From Haloplanus natans DSM 17983 (GTDB lineage Archaea > Halobacteriota > Halobacteria > Halobacteriales > Haloferacaceae), in the NCBI RefSeq assembly GCF_000427685.1, contig NZ_KE386573.1, forward strand, positions 2,836,938 through 2,900,937: a stretch of DNA of 64,000 nucleotides, read 5' to 3'. The notes beneath the pieces are model-generated. The model made no database searches. It was not told the DNA's origin and saw only the letters and a list, made by a program, of their open reading frames with translations. Within the stretch, counting starts at the first letter, position 1, and each line of letters starts with the position of its first letter. This document shows, one piece after another, positions 9,135 to 15,996 of this stretch. The position numbers were made by a program, and so were the translations under genes.

Positions 9135-9890
9135 ATGGGGCTGTTCGAGATCATCGCCGCGGTCGACGACGCGGAGAAGACGCTGACGGTGTTCAACCCC
9201 GAGGCGGGCGTACCGACGGCGCTCCGAGAGCATTTCGCGGACCGCAACCTCTCGATCGAGGAGGCGGAGAGCGCCGCCGGCCCCCGAAACTACGCGGTGT
9301 TGAGCAGCGGCGAGGAGTTTCTGGCCGCGATCGACGTAAGCGACGTGCTCGCCCCCACGAACGGCGTCGCCCCGGATTTCACCCGCGAGACGTACGAGGT
9401 GGTGCTCGACGAACTCGACGAGACGATGTTCACCTCCTACGACACCCAGCGGATGGTCGCCGCTTCGAAGGAAATAGAGGACCGCGCGTGGCGTGGGGCG
9501 GCGGGCGAACTCCACGCGGGCTTCCAGACCTGCGGCCGGTTCGCGTCGCAGGCCGACGTCTACGACCACATCGCCGACCGCGGCAGTCTCGAGGTCCACG
9601 TCTACGCGCATCCGGAAGGGGGCGAGGCGTTCGACCCGCCGGCCGCGCCGACGCTCCACCTCTCGACCGAGACGGAGATCCACGACACCTGGTTCGTCGC
9701 CTACGACGGCGGCGGGGTCGACGCCGCGAAATGTGCGCTACTGGCCGAAGAGCGCCTCCCCGGTTCTTTCTACGGCTTCTGGACGTACGACGCCGAGACT
9801 GTCGGCGAGATCATCGACTACCTCCGGACGGCGTACGCCCTCCCCGAAGCGGACGGCACCGCGACCGACGGCGGTGCGGACGAACGATAA
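9135..9890 (+). CDS. DICT-domain sensory protein
   Basis: A 251-residue soluble protein resembling haloarchaeal DICT-domain proteins (a sensory domain found with diguanylate cyclases and two-component systems). The first 85 residues (MGLFEIIAAVDDAEKTLTVF) form an N-terminal segment of the same family and residues 100-225 form the DICT region, with the RMVAASKEIEDRAWR helix and TWFVAYDGGG strand. It has no HTH, kinase or membrane segment. The ATG at 9135 is used; a TTG 4 codons earlier is less likely. The ligand and output are unknown. It stands alone and is followed by an AT-rich spacer. Confidence 0.7.
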   Translation: MGLFEIIAAVDDAEKTLTVFNPEAGVPTALREHFADRNLSIEEAESAAGPRNYAVLSSGEEFLAAIDVSDVLAPTNGVAPDFTRETYEVVLDELDETMFTSYDTQRMVAASKEIEDRAWRGAAGELHAGFQTCGRFASQADVYDHIADRGSLEVHVYAHPEGGEAFDPPAAPTLHLSTETEIHDTWFVAYDGGGVDAAKCALLAEERLPGSFYGFWTYDAETVGEIIDYLRTAYALPEADGTATDGGADER

Positions 9891-10022
9891 CGCGCCACCG
9901 TCGTCGGTTCGGGGCTCACGTATCTGCCGACCGATGAGCGGCGGCGTCGCAACGGAGTCAATTTCGCCTACTCACTGCCCGTAACCGAACCAAAGATTTA
10001 TATTTAGTAGAAAAACCTTATT

Positions 10023-10059
10023 TCGAATCGTTGTTCGACTAAAAATGCATATTTATGCA
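10023..10059 (+). promoter_or_regulatory. Two inverted repeats in the AT-rich region upstream of tctC
   Basis: The spacer 9891-10154 is unusually AT-rich. It holds two palindromes close together: TCGAA-N6-TTCGA at 10023-10038 and the perfect TGCATATTTATGCA at 10046-10059. They lie 95-130 nt before the tctC ATG, a position suited to an activator or repressor of the transporter operon. No regulator gene is adjacent, so the binding protein is unknown. Confidence 0.4.
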
Positions 10060-10154
10060 GTTTCAGAACGTATACGTCGTTGTCAAATTTAGTTGTATCG
10101 AGTGATCTTTTATTAGTAAACTATTTACCCTCTAGGATATGTTAACGATTGTCT

Positions 10155-11231
10155 ATGCGATCGAAACTCAGCAGACGGCGGATGTTGCAGACAGCAGGGA
10201 CGGTTGGTCTCGTTGGCGTCGCGGGCTGTTCCGGCGGCGGGGGGGGCGGCGGCAGTGGCGACGGAGGCAGCGGCGGCGACGGCGGGAGCGATGGCGATAC
10301 CAGCGTGGAGTTCACCGACACCTCGTGGCGTCCGAACCGCAACGTCCGTGTCATCATTCCGTGGGGTGCCGGCGGCGGCACCGACACCATGACACGTGGA
10401 GTCATGAACCCCGCTCAGGAGCTCGCATCCGAGCAGGGCGTCAACGTCAACCTGACCTTCGAGAACATCACCGGGGCGAACGGGCTGAACGCGGCACGCC
10501 GTGTCCTGAACAACCCCGCGGACGGCTACACGCTCTTCCCGAGTACGAACTCTATCTCCCCGCATATCGCGACGGGGCAGGCGGACTTCACGCTCGACGA
10601 CTGGGGCTACGTCGCCCGCGTCCAGCACGACACCAGTTGGCTCTACTCCAGCGGTCGTGACGGCACCGGCCACGACAACATCAGCTCGCTCGTCGAGAAG
10701 GCCGAGGGCGGCGACACCGTCAACATCGGCGCCGTCGGCGGCGTCACCGGCGCGGCATTCGCCGTGCTGGTGGCCGAGGCGGCCGGCATCACCGACAACA
10801 CCAACATCGTCACCTACCAGGACGCGGGCCGGATGACGACGGACACCATCTCCGGCGAAATCGACGCCGCGTACGGCGAGATCCAGGAGCTACAGTCGCA
10901 GTACGAGGCCGGCGACATCAGCCTGATCGTCGTCGGCGTCGAGGACCGACTCGACGACTTCCCGGACGTGCCGACGACCGTCGAGAACGGCTGGGACGTG
11001 ACCTACGGCCTCTCGCGAGGCTTCAACGTCAAAGCGGGGACGCCGGACGATGCCACGCAGTTCTGGTCCGACTTCGTCCAGCTGGGCATGGGCAGCGACC
11101 AGTACCAGCAGCTCGAACAGGAGACACTCCTGTACTTCCGTGAGGGGTACCAGGGCCCCGATGGCTTCCGTGAGACGATGGCCAACGAGGTCTCGATCTA
11201 CCAAGAAGTCGTCAGCGCGCTCGATATGTAA
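10155..11231 (+). CDS. tctC: Tripartite tricarboxylate transporter substrate-binding protein TctC
   Basis: A 358-residue extracellular solute receptor of a tripartite tricarboxylate transporter. The N-terminus has a Tat-type motif SRRRMLQTAG and a lipobox VAGC followed by a Gly/Ser/Asp linker, so the protein is probably exported folded and lipid-anchored outside the membrane. The mature part carries the family features VRVIIPWGAGGGTDTMTRG, TGANGLNAARRVL and a C-terminal SIYQEVVSAL. The ATG at 10155 gives a canonical Tat signal; a TTG two codons earlier is possible. It heads tctC-tctA-tctB. The substrate is a carboxylate by family, not identifiable from sequence. Confidence 0.92.
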   Translation: MRSKLSRRRMLQTAGTVGLVGVAGCSGGGGGGGSGDGGSGGDGGSDGDTSVEFTDTSWRPNRNVRVIIPWGAGGGTDTMTRGVMNPAQELASEQGVNVNLTFENITGANGLNAARRVLNNPADGYTLFPSTNSISPHIATGQADFTLDDWGYVARVQHDTSWLYSSGRDGTGHDNISSLVEKAEGGDTVNIGAVGGVTGAAFAVLVAEAAGITDNTNIVTYQDAGRMTTDTISGEIDAAYGEIQELQSQYEAGDISLIVVGVEDRLDDFPDVPTTVENGWDVTYGLSRGFNVKAGTPDDATQFWSDFVQLGMGSDQYQQLEQETLLYFREGYQGPDGFRETMANEVSIYQEVVSALDM

Positions 11232-11418
11232 GCGACGGCGCCGTCGACCGGCGCACAGCTTCCCGCTTCGAAACGCACACCGAGTACCTCAGAACATCGA
11301 GATACCACATGAGTCATACGAAAACTGTAATCACGGCATCCAAACACGCACGGCTAGCCTGGGCAGGGAGCATCGGCTCCCCTCGGGCGACGGGGCCACC
11401 CGAACGGAGAGGTAGCGA

Positions 11419-13020
11419 ATGGTAGGCGGTCTGCTCGTCGGGGTCGGAAACGGCCTCGTCCCGCTGATCGTCCAGGATCTGATCGCCGGGTTCGGGAACG
11501 TCCTCACACCGTTCAACATGTTCCTGTTTTTGGTCGGGATCACGCTGGGCATGATGAGCGGCGCGATTCCGGGCCTGAACGGCACGATGACCGTCGTCCT
11601 GATGGTCCCCATCACGTACGCGATGGCGCCGGACTCGGGCATCATGATGCTCGCGGTTATCTACGCGGCGGCGGTGTACGCGGGGTCGATCAGCGCCATC
11701 CTGTTCAAGGTTCCCGGCGCACCGGAAGCGATCATGACGACCCTCGATGGCTACCCGATGAACCAGAACGGGCAGTTGCGGGAAGCGATCAGTACGGCGG
11801 TGTTCGCCTCGGCCTTTGGCGGCATCGTCGGCACGCTCATCCTGATTTTCTTCTCGCCCGTCCTCGCCGAGTTCGCGATCCAACTCTCCGATCCCGAGTT
11901 CTTCGCGGTCATCCTGCTGGGCCTCGCGCTCGTCTCGACCATCGGCGCGGGCAACATCACGAAGGCGACGATGATGATGTGTTTCGGCCTCTTTCTCGGC
12001 GTGTTCGGGTTCGACCCCCTCACGGGTGTCCCCCGGTTCACGTTCGACAGTAACTACCTCGCCAGCGGGATCGACTTCATCCCCGTCATCCTCGGCGTGT
12101 TCGCGTTCTCCGAGGTGCTGAAACAGATCCAGAGCGGCGGGAACCTGATCGGTGGCGGCGGCGAGGGCGGCGGCTCCGATTTCAGCCAGGCCACGTCCGG
12201 CTCGATGTTTCCCCCGCTCAGCTACTTCAAGCGCTTCGGTCGTATCCTCGGTGTCAACTCAGTGATGGGGACTATCATCGGCGTCCTGCCCGGCGCGGGC
12301 GCGACGACGGGCGCGCTGTTCGGATACACCTTCGGTCAGCGGCTGGTGCCCAAAAACGTCCGCGAAAAGTTCGGTACCGGCGTCCCCGAGGGCGTCGCCG
12401 CCCCGGAGACGGCGAACAACGCCGCCGCGAGCGGGGCGTTCGTCCCGCTCCTGACGCTCGGCATCCCCGGCAGCGCGACCACCGCAGTCATCCTCGCGGC
12501 CTTTATTCTGCACGGCATCCGGCCCGGTCCCTCGCTGATCGAGCAGCAGGGGCCGCTGGTGTACACCATCTTCGCCGCGCTCCTGCTGGCGAACGTGGCG
12601 ATTCTCCTGTTGAACAAGCCGGTCGTCAAGCTGTTCTTGCAGGTGCGGCACATCCCGCGGGAGCTGTTGTTATCGCTCATCGTCATCTTCACCGTGGTGG
12701 GGGCGTTCGCTACCCGGAACATCATGGCCGACCTGTGGACGATGTTCCTCTTCGGCGTCGCCGCCTACTACCTGGAGAAGTACAACTACTCCGTGGCACC
12801 CATGGTCATCGGCCTGGTACTGGGACCGCTGGCCGAACCCAGCTTACGCCGCAGCCTCACCAAGGCCGGTGGCGACTGGATGGTGTTCTTCCAGCGGCCG
12901 GTGTCGGCCCTGATGATCATCCTCGCGGTGTTCACGTTCTTTATCCCACTGATTATGGACAGCACACAGTTCGGTGATCGAATCCGCGAACAGCTCGGCC
13001 TAACGGAGATGGAACAATGA
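11419..13020 (+). CDS. tctA: Tripartite tricarboxylate transporter large permease TctA
   Basis: A 533-residue polytopic permease with about 11-12 hydrophobic helices, the transport subunit that uses an ion gradient. Family hallmarks are GMMSGAIPGLNGTMTVVLM near residue 35, the duplicated pore motif GIPGSATTAVILAAF near 350, and the GIRPGP loop. A central hydrophilic Gly-rich loop (residues 235-255) is typical of haloarchaeal versions. It starts 187 nt after tctC and overlaps tctB by 4 nt (ATGA), indicating translational coupling. Confidence 0.94.
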   Translation: MVGGLLVGVGNGLVPLIVQDLIAGFGNVLTPFNMFLFLVGITLGMMSGAIPGLNGTMTVVLMVPITYAMAPDSGIMMLAVIYAAAVYAGSISAILFKVPGAPEAIMTTLDGYPMNQNGQLREAISTAVFASAFGGIVGTLILIFFSPVLAEFAIQLSDPEFFAVILLGLALVSTIGAGNITKATMMMCFGLFLGVFGFDPLTGVPRFTFDSNYLASGIDFIPVILGVFAFSEVLKQIQSGGNLIGGGGEGGGSDFSQATSGSMFPPLSYFKRFGRILGVNSVMGTIIGVLPGAGATTGALFGYTFGQRLVPKNVREKFGTGVPEGVAAPETANNAAASGAFVPLLTLGIPGSATTAVILAAFILHGIRPGPSLIEQQGPLVYTIFAALLLANVAILLLNKPVVKLFLQVRHIPRELLLSLIVIFTVVGAFATRNIMADLWTMFLFGVAAYYLEKYNYSVAPMVIGLVLGPLAEPSLRRSLTKAGGDWMVFFQRPVSALMIILAVFTFFIPLIMDSTQFGDRIREQLGLTEMEQ

Positions 13021-13586
13021 GCGAGAAAGAGAGCAGCATCGAGACGCTTCGCGAACAGGCACCGCCGAGTGTCTCCCGGGACATCGGCATCACGGTGTTG
13101 TTCCTCCTCTTCGCCGTGGTGTTTCTCGTCCTCTCGGAGCAGTTCGCGGGCAACCGCATCTCGCAGTACGATCCCGGCTCGTCCCTCTGGCCGCGCGCGG
13201 CGCTGCTCGTCATCGTCGCCGCCGGCCTGTTGAACCTCCTCTTGCTCTACAAACGGGCACAGAAGAGCGGCGAGTCCGTCATCCCCTCGTTCTCCAGCGA
13301 AGTGAGGACTCTCACGAGGAAACAGCGGGAGTACATCCTCGCCATCGCGCTCTCCGTCGTGTTCTTCCTCTCGCAGAACTACATCGGCTTTTTTGTCTCG
13401 GCGCCGGTCTTCCTGTTCGCGTTCTCCTACGCCATCGGCTACCGCAACCTTCTGAAGCTGACGGTGTTCAGCCTCGTGACCGGACTCGTCGTCTTCTTCC
13501 TCTTCCGGAACGTGGTGAACATCGCACTCCCGTACGGTACGGGACCGTTCCGCGAGATCAGCATCTGGGCCGCGAACCTGTTCTGA
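13017..13586 (+). CDS. tctB: Tripartite tricarboxylate transporter small permease TctB
   Basis: A 189-residue membrane protein with four helices: about 25-45, 60-80, 108-128 and a long pair at 133-170. This matches the TctB small subunit that completes the TTT complex with TctA and TctC. It overlaps the tctA stop by 4 nt. In bacteria tctB usually precedes tctA; here it follows, an order also seen in other prokaryotes. The gene ends 58 nt before an 82-bp nested palindrome that separates it from the convergent CoA-transferase gene. Confidence 0.88.
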   Translation: MSEKESSIETLREQAPPSVSRDIGITVLFLLFAVVFLVLSEQFAGNRISQYDPGSSLWPRAALLVIVAAGLLNLLLLYKRAQKSGESVIPSFSSEVRTLTRKQREYILAIALSVVFFLSQNYIGFFVSAPVFLFAFSYAIGYRNLLKLTVFSLVTGLVVFFLFRNVVNIALPYGTGPFREISIWAANLF

Positions 13587-13643
13587 TTCGCGGCCGCGGT
13601 TTCGGTTTCGTCACGGTGACAGTGGCGCCTCGGCACCGGGCTC

Positions 13644-13725
13644 ATAGTGATTATTGTAAGTCAGTACCGGTGGTTCGCTGACCCGTTCTGGCGAACCACC
13701 GGTAAACAGTTACAATAATCACTAT
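13644..13725. repeat. 82-bp nested palindromic element, copy 1
   Basis: Two nested perfect stems. The outer arms are ATAGTGATTATTGTAA (13644-13659) and its complement at 13710-13725. The inner arms are CCGGTGGTTCGC (13667-13678) and 13691-13702. A 7/7-nt internal loop (GTCAGTA opposite TAAACAG) separates them and a 12-nt apical loop closes the structure. It lies between convergent tctB and a CoA-transferase gene, whose TAG stop is inside the right arm (13722-13724). A second copy of identical length is at 42968-43049. Possible roles are a bidirectional terminator, an mRNA 3'-end protector or a protein-binding site. Confidence 0.9.
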
Positions 13726-14912
13726 CGGTCGTCGCCGAAGGCGCCGCCCTCACGCCACGCCTCGACTTGCTCCTCGTCGGCGACGGCGCCGAAGACTTCG
13801 TCGACATCGTCGCCGAGTCGCGGCGCCGGCGACCGGATCGACGTGTCGTGGTCGGGGAAGTGGATCGGATGCCCGGGCATGAGACACTCGCCCCAGTCGG
13901 GGTCGTCGTGTTCCTCGACGAGTCCGCGCGCCTCGCTCTGTTCGTTCTCGACGACGTCCTCGACGTTGTTCATCGGGCCGTTGGGGAAGCCGTACTCGGT
14001 GAGTCGATCGAGCCAGTAGTCGGTCGTCTCCGCGCGGAACTCCTCTTGGATGATGGAGACGACGGTCTCTTGCTGTTCGACGCGGTCGGCGTTGGTCGGG
14101 TAGTCGGCGAGTTCCTCGCGCCCGATCGCCTCGACGAAGTCGCCCCAGCGCTCGTCGCTCCCGACGCCGGTCACGATGTGGCTGTCCTTCGTCTCGAATA
14201 GCTGGTACGGCACGGAGGTCTGGTGACTCGTGCCCTGGGGACCCGGCACGTCGCCGGTCATCGAGTAGTTGGTGATGTACTCGTTGAGGAACGACACCAC
14301 GGCGTCGTACAGTCCAACGTCGAACTCGCCGCCCTCGCCGGTTCGCTCGCGCTCGTAGAGGCGCGCGAGGATGCCGATGGTGGTGAGTAGGCCGGTGTTG
14401 AGGTCGCCGAGTGCCTGTCCCACCTTCACGGGGTCGCCGCCCTCGGGACCCGTGACGCTCATGATGCCGCCCTCGGCCTGGAGGATCAGATCGAGCCCTT
14501 TCTTCTCTTTCAGCGGGCCGGTCTTCCCGTAGCCCTTGATGCTGGCGTAGATGATGTCGTCGTTGACCGCGCGCACGTCCTCGTACCCGACCCCGAGTCG
14601 CTCGGGGACGCCCAGCGAGAAGTTCTCGATGAACACGTCGGCGTCGGCGAGGAGTTCGAGCACCGCCTCCTGCCCAGCCTCGGATTTCAGGTCGAGCGTG
14701 ACCGACTTCTTGTTACGGTTGTTCACCATGAAGTACGCGGACTTCCCGTCGGGGCCGACGCCCTGACTGCGCGCCGGGTCGCCGACACCCGGCCGCTCCA
14801 CTTTGATCACGTCGGCGCCCATGTCGGCGAGGAGGGCGCCACAGAACGGCGCCGCCCGGTGGACGGTGAGTTCGACGACGGTCAGATCGGACAGTGGACC
14901 AGTGCCTCTCAT
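13722..14912 (-). CDS. CaiB/BaiF class III CoA-transferase (copy 1)
   Basis: A 396-residue family III CoA-transferase, which moves CoA between carboxylic acids through aspartyl anhydride intermediates. Visible features are the N-terminal Rossmann part (LLADMGADVIKVERPG, residues 28-42), NNRNKKSVTLDL at 64-75, and the likely catalytic Asp170 in QALGDLNTG. The start at 14912 (MRGTGPLSDLTVVEL) is the family N-terminus and lies just after a TATA box and palindrome. It is divergent from a sugar-phosphate-isomerase-like gene. The paralogue at 21433 in the same cluster suggests a pathway using one or two acyl-CoA activations; the acid is unknown. Confidence 0.9.
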   Translation of the reverse strand: MRGTGPLSDLTVVELTVHRAAPFCGALLADMGADVIKVERPGVGDPARSQGVGPDGKSAYFMVNNRNKKSVTLDLKSEAGQEAVLELLADADVFIENFSLGVPERLGVGYEDVRAVNDDIIYASIKGYGKTGPLKEKKGLDLILQAEGGIMSVTGPEGGDPVKVGQALGDLNTGLLTTIGILARLYERERTGEGGEFDVGLYDAVVSFLNEYITNYSMTGDVPGPQGTSHQTSVPYQLFETKDSHIVTGVGSDERWGDFVEAIGREELADYPTNADRVEQQETVVSIIQEEFRAETTDYWLDRLTEYGFPNGPMNNVEDVVENEQSEARGLVEEHDDPDWGECLMPGHPIHFPDHDTSIRSPAPRLGDDVDEVFGAVADEEQVEAWREGGAFGDDR

Positions 14913-14924
14913 ACCCCCCGTTCC

Positions 14925-14941
14925 ATCACTGTAGTGATAAA
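14925..14941 (-). promoter_or_regulatory. TATA box overlapped by a palindromic operator
   Basis: On the minus strand TTTATCAC (14934-14941) is the likely TATA box of the CoA-transferase gene starting at 14912. The perfect palindrome ATCACTGTAGTGAT (14925-14938) overlaps it on the downstream side. A protein bound there should block TBP/TFB or the polymerase. The divergent isomerase gene has a TTTATAT box about 60 nt away, so one regulator could act on both. Confidence 0.5.
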
Positions 14942-15036
14942 CACTTCCAGACCCTCGGTGAAGCTTCCAATCGACCGACATTGGCGGGTCGTGTGGCTTT
15001 ATATCTGTCTGCATCCAACCCGGGAAAGATACCCAT

Positions 15037-15858
15037 ATGAGCCTCAGAGAGCGGATCGGCGTCGACACCGGACAGCGACTGAGCATCGCGGCGGCCGTCG
15101 AGTGGGCGGCCGACAACGACGTTCACTACGTCGACGTCTGTCTCGACGGGACGCCAATCGACCCCGACGGCTACGACGACGAGGTGGCGTCGATCCGGGC
15201 GACCTGCGCGGAAAACGACGTGAGCCTCGGCCTCCACACGCTGTCGGCGGTGAACGTCGCCGAAACGTCGGCACACATCGCCGACGCCGTCGATGACTAC
15301 CTGCGTGCGTACGTCGACATCGGCGACCTGGTCGGGGCGGACCGGATCATCGTCCACGGCGGCTACCACTTCACCGACGACCGCGAGGACCGAGTCGCGG
15401 CGAGCAAGGCCCGCCTCCGCCGGGCCATCGAGTACGCCGCGGACGCCCACCCCGACCTCCTCCTCGAGAACCACAACGTCGAACCCGACACCTCCGAGAT
15501 GCATTACGTCCCCGTCACCCTCGAGGAGGTGACCGACTACTTCGACGCTCTCGCGGCCCCGAATCTGGGCTGGGCGTTCAATCCACCCCACGCTCGCCAG
15601 TTCCCGGCGGACATCGAGGGCTACTTCGAGGCGCTGGGGCCGGACATCTGTGGCGAAGTCCGCCTCAACGACAACGACGGAGAGATAGAGGAACATCTCG
15701 CCCCCGGCGAGGGCACCCTCGATTTCGACGCGATGTTCCAACTGATCGAGAGCAGCGGCTACGACGGCCACTACATGCTCGCGTTCGGCACGCTGGAGGA
15801 TATGCTCGACGGGCGGGAGTACTTGCTGGAGCGGTATTCGGGGCTTCCGAGCGCTTGA
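15037..15858 (+). CDS. Sugar-phosphate isomerase/epimerase family TIM-barrel protein
   Basis: A 273-residue member of the xylose-isomerase-like TIM-barrel (AP-endonuclease 2) superfamily. Acidic and His metal-site candidates appear in LGLHTLSAV near residue 65, IIVHGGYHF near 105, DLLLENHNVEP near 142 and DICGEVRLNDNDG near 205, the pattern that binds a divalent metal. Members isomerise hydroxypyruvate, epimerise keto-sugars or dehydrate inositol derivatives; the sequence does not tell which. Its place beside CoA-transferase and hydroxyacid dehydrogenase genes suggests a hydroxy- or keto-acid substrate. A TTTATAT box lies 33-39 nt upstream. Confidence 0.8.
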   Translation: MSLRERIGVDTGQRLSIAAAVEWAADNDVHYVDVCLDGTPIDPDGYDDEVASIRATCAENDVSLGLHTLSAVNVAETSAHIADAVDDYLRAYVDIGDLVGADRIIVHGGYHFTDDREDRVAASKARLRRAIEYAADAHPDLLLENHNVEPDTSEMHYVPVTLEEVTDYFDALAAPNLGWAFNPPHARQFPADIEGYFEALGPDICGEVRLNDNDGEIEEHLAPGEGTLDFDAMFQLIESSGYDGHYMLAFGTLEDMLDGREYLLERYSGLPSA

Positions 15859-15996
15859 GGTCGGTCGTCGCCGGCGTCAGGCCGAGTCCCGGAACCTGAC
15901 GGATCGGGGAGAAATTGGCATTCGATTGTATGTTATTCCAACACGAACCAACACACTTAGGCAGGCCCAAAGCGAGTCAGTAGTAATCTTCATATC

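Noticed and set aside
11309-11425. A 38-codon ORF between tctC and tctA whose stop overlaps the tctA start
   Set aside because: The overlap is suggestive, but the peptide is not hydrophobic, has no motif, and could easily occur by chance. Conservation would be needed.
13644-13725. Reading the 82-bp palindrome as a MITE
   Set aside because: Copies of a MITE should share their terminal repeats. Here the ends differ between copies but stay self-complementary, and no target duplication is visible.
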